Positions 1-8,493 of a DNA stretch of 64,000 nt are shown piece by piece. A program made the translations under genes and the position numbers. Source of the DNA: Lysobacter antibioticus (GTDB lineage Bacteria; Pseudomonadota; Gammaproteobacteria; Xanthomonadales; Xanthomonadaceae); NCBI RefSeq assembly GCF_001442535.1, contig NZ_CP013141.1, positions 2,630,588 to 2,694,587 on the forward strand, written 5' to 3'. How positions within the stretch are numbered: the stretch's first letter is position 1; every line of letters starts with the position of its first letter. Below the pieces are notes generated by a model, which was given only the letters and a program-made list of their open reading frames with translations, had not been told where the DNA came from and did not search any database.

Positions 1-114
1 ACCGCGAGCGCGCAGGCCGACATCGCCGTGCTGCTGGTCGATCACAAACCCTTCAAGGAGTTGTCGATGCCGGCGCACCTGAAGATCATCGACACCAAGG
101 GCATCTGGACCTGA
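1..114 (+). CDS. UDP-N-acetyl-D-mannosamine dehydrogenase-like protein, C-terminal end (partial)
   Basis: This is the last 37 codons of a gene that starts before the window; the frame is open from base 1 to a TGA at 112-114. The end reads LLVDHKPFK followed by DTKGIWT, which resembles the C-terminus of WecC-type UDP-ManNAc 6-dehydrogenases (a Val-Asp-His element, then Asp-x-(Lys/Arg)-Gly-(Ile/Val)-Trp). These enzymes oxidise UDP-ManNAc to its uronate for surface polysaccharide. The place fits: a flippase and polymerase follow directly on the same strand. A related UDP-sugar dehydrogenase cannot be excluded from so short a piece. Confidence 0.6.
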   Translation, partial: TASAQADIAVLLVDHKPFKELSMPAHLKIIDTKGIWT

Positions 115-148
115 GCGCCGCAAGGCGCTCGACCGGGACTCGACCACG

Positions 149-1438
149 ATGATGCGGCGACTGATCACCACGGCCAGCCTGTCGGCGTTGAGCGCCATGG
201 CCTCGCGTGGCGCGGTGTTCGCCGGCATCCTGTTCACCGCGCACTCGCTGGGGCCTACCGCGTTCGGTCAGTTCACCCTGATCCAGACCACCGCGCTGTT
301 GTTCACCACCTTCTGCGCGTTGAGCCTGGGCCAGATGGCGACCAAGATCGTCGCCGAGGCCGCGGCCACCGATCCGCGCCGCATCGCCACGGCGCTGACC
401 GTGTCCTACGGTTCGGCGCTGTTCGCGTCTCTGCTGTTCGCGGCGCTGTTGTTGGCCTTGTCGTATCCGCTGGCGGTCAAGGTCGGCGGTTCCAACGATC
501 TGGTCGCGGTGTATGCCGCCTCCGCGCTGTTGGTACTGACCGGCTTTCTCACCGCGATCCAGAACGGCGTCGCCCTGGCCTTGCACAAGGTCAAGGAACA
601 GGCGCTGGCCAACCTGCTCAGCGCGCCGCTGGTGTTCCTGGCGATCGTGCTGGCGGCCTTGCGCCGCGACATCGCCTGGGCGATCTACGGCTACATCGCC
701 GCGCAGATCGTGATCGTGCTCGGCCAGGAACATGCGCTGCGCCGCTACCGCCGCGAGCAAGGCCATCGCCTGTCGCTGCGCGCCACCGAACGAGGCGACT
801 GGACCGTGCTGTGGAAGCTCGGCCTGCCCTCGTCGGTGTCGGGCCTGCTGACCATGCCGAGCATCTGGCTGTCGATGGTGATGCTGTCGAGCAGCGCCGG
901 CGGCGCCACCAGCCTCGGCAACTTCTCGCTCGGCAACCAGGCGCGTTCGATCCTGATGTTCGGCATGGGCGTGGTCGCCAACGCCACCCTGCCGCTGCTG
1001 GCGGCGGCGCTGGCCCGTGGCGACAAGCACGAGGCCAACACCGCCTTGCGTCATTCGATCCTGCTGCTGGTCACGGTCACCGCCGCGGTCGCCGGCCTGG
1101 TCGCGGTGGCGGCGCCGCCCTTGATCCATCGCTTCGCCCCGGCCTACGCCGGCGCGATCGTGCCCTTGCAATGGCTGTTGCTGTCGACCGTGGCGATGGC
1201 GCCGACCACCATCCTGATGCGCAAAGCCACCGCCGACGGTCGGCCCGGCGTGCTGTTCGCCGGCAATGCGGTGTTCTCCGCCGCCCTGCTCGGCGCCAGC
1301 GTGCTGGCCCTGCGCCTGCACGGCGGCGCCACCGGCCTGGCGATCGCCTACGTCGTCGCCACGACCGCCCAGTTGTCGACCTTCGCATTGTGCAACCGCG
1401 GCGAGTTCCGCAAAGCGCTGCCTGGAAACCCCCAATGA
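149..1438 (+). CDS. wzx: Wzx-like polysaccharide flippase (MOP superfamily)
   Basis: The 429-residue protein is hydrophobic throughout, with about 12 membrane segments and short polar loops, the usual size of an O-antigen or exopolysaccharide flippase. The N-terminus has the family feel: a first helix, then SLGPTAFGQFTLIQ, as in many Wzx and MATE-related proteins. The family moves lipid-linked repeat units across the inner membrane before Wzy polymerisation. The gene starts with ATG at 149 (a second ATG follows at once) and its stop overlaps the acyltransferase start as ATGA, so the two are translationally coupled. Substrate is unknown. A long reverse-strand frame over the same bases is a codon-bias shadow. 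Confidence 0.85.
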   Translation: MMRRLITTASLSALSAMASRGAVFAGILFTAHSLGPTAFGQFTLIQTTALLFTTFCALSLGQMATKIVAEAAATDPRRIATALTVSYGSALFASLLFAALLLALSYPLAVKVGGSNDLVAVYAASALLVLTGFLTAIQNGVALALHKVKEQALANLLSAPLVFLAIVLAALRRDIAWAIYGYIAAQIVIVLGQEHALRRYRREQGHRLSLRATERGDWTVLWKLGLPSSVSGLLTMPSIWLSMVMLSSSAGGATSLGNFSLGNQARSILMFGMGVVANATLPLLAAALARGDKHEANTALRHSILLLVTVTAAVAGLVAVAAPPLIHRFAPAYAGAIVPLQWLLLSTVAMAPTTILMRKATADGRPGVLFAGNAVFSAALLGASVLALRLHGGATGLAIAYVVATTAQLSTFALCNRGEFRKALPGNPQ

Positions 1439-2025
1439 ACGTATCGCGCCTGCTCAAGAAATCCGTCGTGCTGTCGATCATCCGCATCGGCTGGTTCATC
1501 AAGCCCGGTCTGGTGACGCGCTTGTTCACCTGGTTCCTGCGTTCCGAAGGCGCGCATATCGAAGGCATGCCGAATTATCTTTCGGCCAAGATCTGGTTCG
1601 ACGGCACCGACTATTCGCTGATCACCCTCGGCGAAGGCTGCACCATCTCCAGCAACGTGCGCATCCTGACCCACGACGCGGCGATCAACACCGTGGCCAA
1701 GGAGCTGGGCATCCGCTTCGACAAACCCGAGATCCGGGTCAAACCGGTGCGGATCGGCCGTTTCAGCTTCATCGGCACCGGCTCGATCATCATGCCGGGT
1801 GCCGACATCGGCGCCGGCTGCATCGTCGCCGCCGGCAGCGTGGTGCGCGGCAAGATCGCGCCGCTCAGCATCGTCATGGGCAGCCCGGCGCAGGTGGTCG
1901 GCTCGGTCACCGACTACCTGGCCAAGACCTACCCGCATCTGCTGCCGAGCGCCGTGCGCGAGACCGCGCATCCGCACCCCGAACCCGAACTCAGCTCCTG
2001 GCGCAACCGCGGCAACGCGCACTGA
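1435..2025 (+). CDS. Hexapeptide-repeat acyltransferase (LbH family)
   Basis: This 196-residue protein has a C-terminal left-handed beta-helix acyltransferase fold. From about residue 65 it shows hexapeptide-type turns (ITLGEGCTI, VRIGRFSFIGTGSII, ADIGAGCIVAAGSVV) and the closing SIVMGSPAQVVG typical of the serine/galactoside O-acetyltransferase class. The N-terminus has a hydrophobic amphipathic stretch. It likely O-acetylates a sugar of the repeat unit, on the cytoplasmic side, with acetyl-CoA. The ATG at 1435 overlaps the wzx stop; the open frame runs much further upstream but that part is out of frame with the flippase and is not supported as coding. Confidence 0.85.
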   Translation: MNVSRLLKKSVVLSIIRIGWFIKPGLVTRLFTWFLRSEGAHIEGMPNYLSAKIWFDGTDYSLITLGEGCTISSNVRILTHDAAINTVAKELGIRFDKPEIRVKPVRIGRFSFIGTGSIIMPGADIGAGCIVAAGSVVRGKIAPLSIVMGSPAQVVGSVTDYLAKTYPHLLPSAVRETAHPHPEPELSSWRNRGNAH

Positions 2026-2096
2026 GCCCGGCCCCTTCTTTGTTAGTCCCGCCCCTCCCTCCACCGCAGCACTGACGGATCAATCACGGCGTCGTC

Positions 2097-3428
2097 TTGG
2101 CGATTCTCTATTTCATCTTCTTCACGAGCCTGACCCTGGTGACGTTCCTGCGCGTCGGCGGGCGGATGGACCGTATGTTCGTCAAGCCGATCTACGCCTT
2201 CCTGCTCGGCATGGCCTTCATCTACGGCTTCATGCCGTGGGTCAAGGAATTGCGCGGCATCCAGTCCTACCCGTTCTATTACTCGACCGACGCCAAGGCC
2301 ATGGCGCTGATGCTGTCGGTGATGTTCTGCATCTCCGGCATCGGCGGTTACCTGGCGATGGGCGGGTTCTCCACGCCGTCGCTGCCGAAGGTGCGCAGCC
2401 TGACCGCGCGCGAACGCCGCCGCGTGCTGGTGCTGGTCGGCATCCCGGCGATGGCGGCGGTGCTGTACCTGGCGCGCACCATCGCCAGCCACGACCTCGC
2501 CGACTACATGCGCGACCGCATCGTGATCCGGCGCGGCCTCGGCCCGGCGGTGGTGCTGGCCTTCGCCGCGATCTGCTACGGCGCGATCTTGGTCACCAAT
2601 TATCTGGCCGAGAAGAAAGAGCGCGGCCGCAGCCCTGCGCTGTGGCGGCTGATCACGATCTCGGCCACGGTGCTGGTGATCGCGGTGGCGTTCGTGGCGA
2701 TGGGCAACCGCAACTTCGTCTTCAGCCTGATCGCGATCATCCTGTTCGCCTCGCTGTCGATGTTCCCGGGGCGCCTGCGCAAGGCGCTGATGCTGTTGCC
2801 GGTGATGCTGGCGCTGGCCTTGGGTTTCTCGGCCTGGGCCAAGATCCGCACCACCCTCGACAGCGCCGGCCCGTCCGCACTCAGCGGCCAAGACCCGACC
2901 GAGTTGCTGGTCTACGGTTTGAACGGCGCCTTCGGCAACAGCGAAAACCTGATCTGGCTGGCCCAGCACGATTACGCCTGGCATCCGCTGTGGGGCGAGA
3001 CCCTGTTCGCCGCCGCGGTCAATCCGGTGCCGCGCGCGATCTGGCCCGACAAGCCCTTCGGCGGCGGCCCGGCGTTCCGCAACATGATCTATCCCGGCAG
3101 CTACACCCTCGACGGCGAAAAGCTGACCTCCTACACCACCGGCCTGCCGACCGAGGGCTACATGAACTTCGGCATGCTCGGCCTGATCCTGTTCGGCGCG
3201 GCCAACGGCATCTGCCTGGCCTTGATACGCAACGCCTATTCGCGGCTGCGCACGGTCACCCCGGTCGGCGTGGTGATCTACAGCTTCTCGATCTTCATGT
3301 TCTCGATTGGATTTCTGTATATGGAACTGCTCGGCGGCTGGAGCCGATATTTCATCACCGTGTTGCTGCTGTTCGCGGTGTCCTACCTCGGCAACCGGCC
3401 GATCCGCACCAGGCTGGTGACGGCATGA
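2097..3428 (+). CDS. wzy: Wzy-like O-antigen/oligosaccharide repeat-unit polymerase
   Basis: The 443-residue protein consists mostly of membrane helices, about 10-12, with a larger periplasmic loop at about residues 260-360. That loop holds GLNGAFGNSENLIWL and PRAIWPDKPFGGGPAFRN, of the kind seen in O-antigen polymerases annotated from the oligosaccharide repeat unit polymerase family. Wzy proteins have low sequence identity, so the call rests on topology and on its place between flippase and glycosyltransferase genes. The start is TTG at 2097, the first start codon that keeps the first membrane helix; its ribosome site is weak. The stop overlaps the next gene as ATGA. Confidence 0.75.
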   Translation: MAILYFIFFTSLTLVTFLRVGGRMDRMFVKPIYAFLLGMAFIYGFMPWVKELRGIQSYPFYYSTDAKAMALMLSVMFCISGIGGYLAMGGFSTPSLPKVRSLTARERRRVLVLVGIPAMAAVLYLARTIASHDLADYMRDRIVIRRGLGPAVVLAFAAICYGAILVTNYLAEKKERGRSPALWRLITISATVLVIAVAFVAMGNRNFVFSLIAIILFASLSMFPGRLRKALMLLPVMLALALGFSAWAKIRTTLDSAGPSALSGQDPTELLVYGLNGAFGNSENLIWLAQHDYAWHPLWGETLFAAAVNPVPRAIWPDKPFGGGPAFRNMIYPGSYTLDGEKLTSYTTGLPTEGYMNFGMLGLILFGAANGICLALIRNAYSRLRTVTPVGVVIYSFSIFMFSIGFLYMELLGGWSRYFITVLLLFAVSYLGNRPIRTRLVTA

Positions 3429-4522
3429 ACGCGATCATTCTCGGCCAGGGCAATCCCTACCTGAAGAATCCGTACCTGAGCAAGCTGTCGAAGGTGCTCG
3501 AAAGCGCGTCGATTCCCTACGAGTTCTGGATCTGGAGCCGCGACAAGCAGGCCGCCGAACTGCCGCGGGTGAAAGTGCTGCTGAGCTTCGGTTCCTGGGG
3601 CGGCGGCGCGGTCAACGCGATCGGCTACGCCCTGTGGGTCGCTTGGCTGACCCTGCGCGTGTTCGTGCAGCCGCGCGCCGGCATCTACTTCTGCTCGCGC
3701 CTGGACGCGGCCCTGCCCTGCGCCCTGGTCGCCTCGGTGCGCCGCTGCCAGTACGTGTTCCTCGACCGCGACAAGCTGTCCAAGAGCTACGCCTGGCCGA
3801 AGCCGGTCAAGCGGATCATCGAATGGGTCGAAGGCTTCGTCGGCCGCCGCGCCTCGCTGCACGTGCTGCCGGGCGCCTCGCGCGCGGTCGACGGCGACGC
3901 CGCCAACATCCGCATCGTCCGCAACACCCCGCACACCGACGTGATCGAGCGCGCGCGCAGCCTCGCCGCCGGACTGCCGCCGAAGAGCGGCCGCCTGCGC
4001 GTACTGATCAGCGGCCTGATCTCGCCCGAACGCGGCGCGACGATGATGCGCGAAGCGGTCGAACAAACCGCCGGCCGCATCGAGTTCGTCGCCGCCGGAC
4101 GCCTGCTCGGCGACGACGCCAAGCGCCTGGCCGAACTGCTGGGGCCGCACTACCGCGGCATCGTCAGCAACGAGGACGCGCTGGCGCTGTTGCTCAGCGC
4201 CGACCTGGTGCTGGCTTTCTACGACCCCTCTTTGGAGATCAACCGTCTGGCCGAGCCGAACAAGTGGTTCGATTGCGCCGCGCTGGAGATTCCGTTCTTC
4301 ACCAACCCCGGCCTCAGCACCTCGCAGCCGTTCGAAGACGCCGAGGCCTGTTTCCTGTGCGACTACGGCGACAGCCGCCAGCTCAGCGAACAGCTGCTGC
4401 GTATCGCCGACCAACCGGCCCTGCTCGAACATCGCCGCGCCGGCCTGCGCACCCTGCGCTACGAGGCCTGGGACACGGCGATGGCGCGGGTGATCGCCGA
4501 ATGCGCGAGCCTGACCCCATGA
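3425..4522 (+). CDS. Glycosyltransferase (GT-B type, family not assigned)
   Basis: The 365-residue protein is coupled to the polymerase by an ATGA overlap. It has no signal peptide. The C-terminal half looks like a nucleotide-sugar binding Rossmann half: RLRVLISGLISPERG at about 194-208, then FVAAGRLLG, a SADLVLAFYDPSLEINRLAEPNKWFDCAALEIPFF segment equivalent to the donor-site helix of GT4-like enzymes, and a regular end. The N-terminal half is atypical for GT4 (GQGNPYLKNPYLSKLSKVL). It likely adds one sugar to the lipid-linked repeat unit at the inner membrane. Donor and acceptor cannot be told from the sequence. Confidence 0.75.
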   Translation: MNAIILGQGNPYLKNPYLSKLSKVLESASIPYEFWIWSRDKQAAELPRVKVLLSFGSWGGGAVNAIGYALWVAWLTLRVFVQPRAGIYFCSRLDAALPCALVASVRRCQYVFLDRDKLSKSYAWPKPVKRIIEWVEGFVGRRASLHVLPGASRAVDGDAANIRIVRNTPHTDVIERARSLAAGLPPKSGRLRVLISGLISPERGATMMREAVEQTAGRIEFVAAGRLLGDDAKRLAELLGPHYRGIVSNEDALALLLSADLVLAFYDPSLEINRLAEPNKWFDCAALEIPFFTNPGLSTSQPFEDAEACFLCDYGDSRQLSEQLLRIADQPALLEHRRAGLRTLRYEAWDTAMARVIAECASLTP

Positions 4523-4637
4523 TTTCCGCCTTGCCACCGCTTCCGGCCTGCGCCGGCGCCTGAGCGCAGCGACGACCGATCGGCTGCGCGGCCCCGCCGG
4601 CGCAGCATCCCCCCTCTCGATACGTACTGGAATCACC

Positions 4638-6791
4638 ATGCAACAGGTCCTGCAAAACCTGCGCGACGGCAGCACCGAAATCGCCGACGTGCCCGCCCCC
4701 GCCCTGCGCCGCGGCCATCTGCTGATCCGCACCCACGTCACCCTGGTGTCGGCCGGCACCGAGCGCATGCTGGTCGAGTTCGGCAAGGCCAACATGCTGC
4801 AGAAGGCGCGCCAGCAACCCGACAAGGTGCGCATGGTGCTGGAGAAGATCCGCACCGACGGCCTGGCCACCACGGTCGATGCAGTGCGCAGCAAGCTCGA
4901 CCAGCCGCTGGCCCTGGGCTATTGCAACGTGGGCACGGTGATCGGCGTCGGCGCCGGCGTGACCGGTTTCGAGGTCGGCGACCGCATCGCCTCCAACGGC
5001 AAGCACGCCGAAGTAGTCGCGGTGCCGTCCAACCTGTGCGTCAAGATTCCCGACGGCGTCGGCGACGAGGCCGCGGCCTTCACCGTGCTCGGCGCGATCG
5101 CCCTGCAAGGCATCCGCCTGGTCCAGCCGAGCCTCGGCGAAGCAGTGGTGGTGACCGGCCTGGGCCTGATCGGCCTGATCACCGTGCAACTGCTGCGTGC
5201 CCACGGCTGCCGCGTGCTCGGCATCGACTTCGACAGCTCCAAGCTCGCCATCGCGCGCAGCTACGGCGCCGAGACGGTCGACCTGTCCAAGGGCGAAGAC
5301 CCGCTCGCCGCGGCGCAGGCGTTCTCGCGCGGACGCGGCGTCGACGCGGTGCTGATCACCGCCTCGACCAAGAGCAACGAACCGGTCTCGCAGGCCGCGC
5401 ACATGTGCCGCAAGCGCGGCCGCATCGTCCTGGTCGGCGTCACCGGCCTGGAACTGTCGCGCGCCGATTTCTACGAGAAGGAACTGTCGTTCCAGGTGTC
5501 GTGCTCGTACGGCCCGGGCCGTTACGACCCGTCCTACGAGGAGCGCGGCAACGACTATCCGGTCGCCTTCGTACGCTGGACCGAACAACGCAACTTCGAG
5601 GCCGTGCTCGACATGATGGCCAGCCGCGCGATCGACGCGCCGCCGCTGATCAGCCATCGCTACTCCATCGCCGAGGCCGAACAGGCCTATGCCCTGCTCG
5701 GCGGCCACGAGCCCTCGCTCGGCATCGTCCTCGACTACGGCCGCGACAAGGCGATTCCGGAAACCCTGGTGCGCCGCACCGTGCCGCTGTCGGTCAAAAC
5801 CCCGGCCGCGAGCTCCGACAGCGGCAAGGGCGGCGACGCCATCGCCTTCATCGGCGCCGGCAACTACGCCGGCCGCGTGCTGATCCCGGCCTTCGCCAAG
5901 GCCGGCGCCGAACTGCACACGGTGGTGTCCAGCGGCGGCGTCAGCAGCGTCCATTTCGGCAAGAAGTTCGGTTTCCGCAACGCCAGCACCGACACCGACG
6001 CGACCCTGCGCGAGAACGGCGTGGGCTCGGTGGTGATCGCGACCCAGCACGGCAGCCATGCCGAGCTGACCCTCAAGGCGCTGCGCCACGGCAAGCACGT
6101 GTTCGTGGAAAAGCCGCTGTGCCTGACCCTGGACGAGCTGCAGGCCATCGAGAAGGCCTACGCCGAGCATTCGGTCTACGGCCGCCCGCCGGTGCTGATG
6201 GTCGGCTTCAACCGCCGCTTCGCCCCGCAGGTGCAGAAGATGCGCAGCTTGCTGGCCGGCGTGCGCGAGCCCAAGTCGTTCGTGATGACGGTCAACGCCG
6301 GCGCGATCCCGGCCGATCACTGGACCCAGGACAGCCAGCTCGGCGGCGGCCGCCTGATCGGCGAGGCCTGCCATTTCGTCGACCTGCTGCGCTTCCTCGC
6401 CGACTCCCCGATCGTCGGCCACCAGCTCACCGCGGTCGGCAACGTCCCCGGCGCCGGCATCCGCAGCGACCGGGTCAGCTTCACCCTGAGCTTCGCCGAC
6501 GGCTCGTTCGGCACCGTGCATTACCTCGCCAACGGCGACAAGAGCTTCCCGAAGGAGCGCCTGGAGGTGTTCACCGCCGGCCGTGTGCTGCAGTTGGACA
6601 ACTTCCGCCGTTTGCGCGGCTATGGCTGGCCGGGTTTCAAGAAGATGAATCTGTGGCGCCAGGACAAGGGCCAGGCCCAGTGCGCCGCTGCTTTCATCCA
6701 GGCGGTCAAGGGCCAGGCCGCAGCGCCGATCCCGGCCGAAGACGTGTTCGAGGTGGCCCGGGTCACTATCGAACTGGACGCCTCGGTCTGA
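4638..6791 (+). CDS. Bi-domain oxidoreductase: zinc-type MDR dehydrogenase fused to Gfo/Idh/MocA
   Basis: The 717-residue protein has two enzyme domains. Residues about 1-385 form a medium-chain (alcohol/threonine-type) dehydrogenase with the cofactor loop GLGLIG at about 172-177. Residues about 398-717 form a Gfo/Idh/MocA oxidoreductase with a second NAD loop (FIGAGNYAG) and the family's EKP motif at about 490 (VFVEKPL). Such fusions are known from polysaccharide loci and are thought to act on UDP-sugars or sugar-derived products, though the reaction is unproven. The heparinase II/III-like gene follows 43 bases later, a pairing that recurs in such loci. The ATG at 4638 follows a 115-base gap with no clear terminator. 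Confidence 0.88.
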   Translation: MQQVLQNLRDGSTEIADVPAPALRRGHLLIRTHVTLVSAGTERMLVEFGKANMLQKARQQPDKVRMVLEKIRTDGLATTVDAVRSKLDQPLALGYCNVGTVIGVGAGVTGFEVGDRIASNGKHAEVVAVPSNLCVKIPDGVGDEAAAFTVLGAIALQGIRLVQPSLGEAVVVTGLGLIGLITVQLLRAHGCRVLGIDFDSSKLAIARSYGAETVDLSKGEDPLAAAQAFSRGRGVDAVLITASTKSNEPVSQAAHMCRKRGRIVLVGVTGLELSRADFYEKELSFQVSCSYGPGRYDPSYEERGNDYPVAFVRWTEQRNFEAVLDMMASRAIDAPPLISHRYSIAEAEQAYALLGGHEPSLGIVLDYGRDKAIPETLVRRTVPLSVKTPAASSDSGKGGDAIAFIGAGNYAGRVLIPAFAKAGAELHTVVSSGGVSSVHFGKKFGFRNASTDTDATLRENGVGSVVIATQHGSHAELTLKALRHGKHVFVEKPLCLTLDELQAIEKAYAEHSVYGRPPVLMVGFNRRFAPQVQKMRSLLAGVREPKSFVMTVNAGAIPADHWTQDSQLGGGRLIGEACHFVDLLRFLADSPIVGHQLTAVGNVPGAGIRSDRVSFTLSFADGSFGTVHYLANGDKSFPKERLEVFTAGRVLQLDNFRRLRGYGWPGFKKMNLWRQDKGQAQCAAAFIQAVKGQAAAPIPAEDVFEVARVTIELDASV

Positions 6792-6834
6792 ACGCCATGC
6801 GCCGCCTGATTCTCCCTTCGCGCGGAGTACGGTC

Positions 6835-8487
6835 GTGACTTCGTCGTCGCGAGTGCCGCGCCTGTGGCACACGGTGCGCCATCTGCGCGCGGTGCAGATC
6901 TACGGCCGCGCCTGGCATCGCCTGCACCGTCCGCGCATCGACGATTCGCCGGCGCCGCCGCCGGCGGTCGTGCGCGATCGCTGGCGCGGTTGCGCGCGCG
7001 CGGCCTCGATGCTGAGCGCGCAGCGCTTCCGTTTCCTCAACGACGAGCACGAGATCGCCGGCGACGACTGGAACAGCACCGCCCTGCCCAAGCTGTGGCT
7101 GTACAACCTGCACTACTTCGACGACCTCAACGCCGACGACGCGGCGGCGCGCCTGGCCTGGCATCGCGACCTGATCCGGCAGTGGATCGCGGCGAACCCG
7201 CCGGCTTCCGGCAACGGCTGGGAGCCGTATTGCCTGTCGCTGCGCATCGTCAACTGGGTCAAGTGGTGCTGCGCCGGCGACACCGTCACCGACCCGGCGC
7301 TGCGCCGCAGCGTGCTCAACAGCCTGGCGACGCAGGCGCGTTATCTGCGCGGCCGCCTGGAACGGCACTTGCTCGGCAACCATCTGTGGGCGAACTACAA
7401 GGCGCTGCTGTTCGCCGGCGCCTTCTTCGACGGCGCCGAGGCCGAACGCTGGCGCGGCGTCGGCCTGCGCGGCCTGCGCGCTGAAATCGACGAGCAGATC
7501 CTCGCCGACGGCGGGCATTTCGAACGCAGTCCGATGTACCACGCGATCCTGCTCGAGGACTTGCTCGACCTGGTGCAGTTGGCGACCTTGTTCCCGGGCG
7601 CCTTCCCCGAACGCGACGTCGAGCTGTGGCGCCACCGCGCCAGCCGCATGCTCGGCTGGCTGGCGGTGATGACGCATCCCGACGGCGGCATCGCCTTCTT
7701 CAACGATGCCGCCCACGGCATCGCCCCGACCCTGGCGCAGTTGCAGGCCTATGCGCGTTTGCTCGGCGTCGCGGTGCCTCCGGCATCCGACGATGCACTG
7801 CAGGCGCTGCCGGTGTCGGGCTATGTGCGGCTGCAATGCGGACCCGCGGTGCTGATCGCCGACGTCGGCGAGATCGGCCCGGCCTATCTGCCCGGCCATG
7901 CCCACGCCGATACGCTCAGCTTCGAGCTCTCGCTCGGCGGCCGCCGGGTGCTGGTCAACGCCGGCACCTCGCGCTACGACATCGGCGCCGAGCGCCTGTG
8001 GCAGCGCGGCACCGCCTCGCACAACACGGTCGAGATCGACGATGAGGATTCCTCCGAGGTCTGGAGCAGTTTCCGCGTCGCTCGCCGTGCCCATCCGCTC
8101 GCGGTCGAACACGGCCGCAACGACGAGGGGCTGTGGCTCAGCGCCGCCCACGACGGCTACCGGCGCCTGAAGGGCCGGCCGCTGCATCGCCGGCGCTGGA
8201 TGCTGCAAGCCGGCTCGCTGCGTGTCGAAGACCGCATCGAAGGCGAATTCGAACGCGCCGTCGCCCGCTTCCGGCTCATGCCCGACGTCCGCCTCGATGG
8301 CCCACAGCTGCGCCTGGACGAATCCAGCGCCGTGCGCTGGCAAGTCGAACCGGCCAACGCAACCACCGCCGCGGCCCGCAGCACCTATCACGCCGGCTTC
8401 GGCCTGAGCGAGGCCTGCGACGTCATCGAAATCGCCCTGCCCCCCGAGGCCGGCGCGCTGACCACCACGTTCCATTGGGATTGCTGA
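6835..8487 (+). CDS. Heparinase II/III family protein (alginate-lyase-like)
   Basis: The 550-residue protein has an all-alpha toroid at about 60-300 and a beta-sandwich heparinase II/III C-terminal domain. The conserved block GHAHADTLSFEL lies at about 352-363 and ASHNTVEIDDED at about 394-405; both match the family signature that carries catalytic or metal-site His residues. No signal peptide is seen, so if it acts on polymer it is either exported by an unseen route or acts on cytoplasmic intermediates. Polysaccharide-locus members may be uronate-specific lyases or trimming enzymes. The start is GTG at 6835, since the first internal Met would cut into the fold. The next gene begins six bases after the stop. 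Confidence 0.85.
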   Translation: MTSSSRVPRLWHTVRHLRAVQIYGRAWHRLHRPRIDDSPAPPPAVVRDRWRGCARAASMLSAQRFRFLNDEHEIAGDDWNSTALPKLWLYNLHYFDDLNADDAAARLAWHRDLIRQWIAANPPASGNGWEPYCLSLRIVNWVKWCCAGDTVTDPALRRSVLNSLATQARYLRGRLERHLLGNHLWANYKALLFAGAFFDGAEAERWRGVGLRGLRAEIDEQILADGGHFERSPMYHAILLEDLLDLVQLATLFPGAFPERDVELWRHRASRMLGWLAVMTHPDGGIAFFNDAAHGIAPTLAQLQAYARLLGVAVPPASDDALQALPVSGYVRLQCGPAVLIADVGEIGPAYLPGHAHADTLSFELSLGGRRVLVNAGTSRYDIGAERLWQRGTASHNTVEIDDEDSSEVWSSFRVARRAHPLAVEHGRNDEGLWLSAAHDGYRRLKGRPLHRRRWMLQAGSLRVEDRIEGEFERAVARFRLMPDVRLDGPQLRLDESSAVRWQVEPANATTAAARSTYHAGFGLSEACDVIEIALPPEAGALTTTFHWDC

Positions 8488-8493
8488 GTTCTC

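Noticed and set aside
86..1435. A 449-residue minus-strand frame over the flippase gene
   Set aside because: It is a Gln/Arg/Gly-rich codon-bias shadow; the plus-strand frame is a clear membrane protein in an operon.
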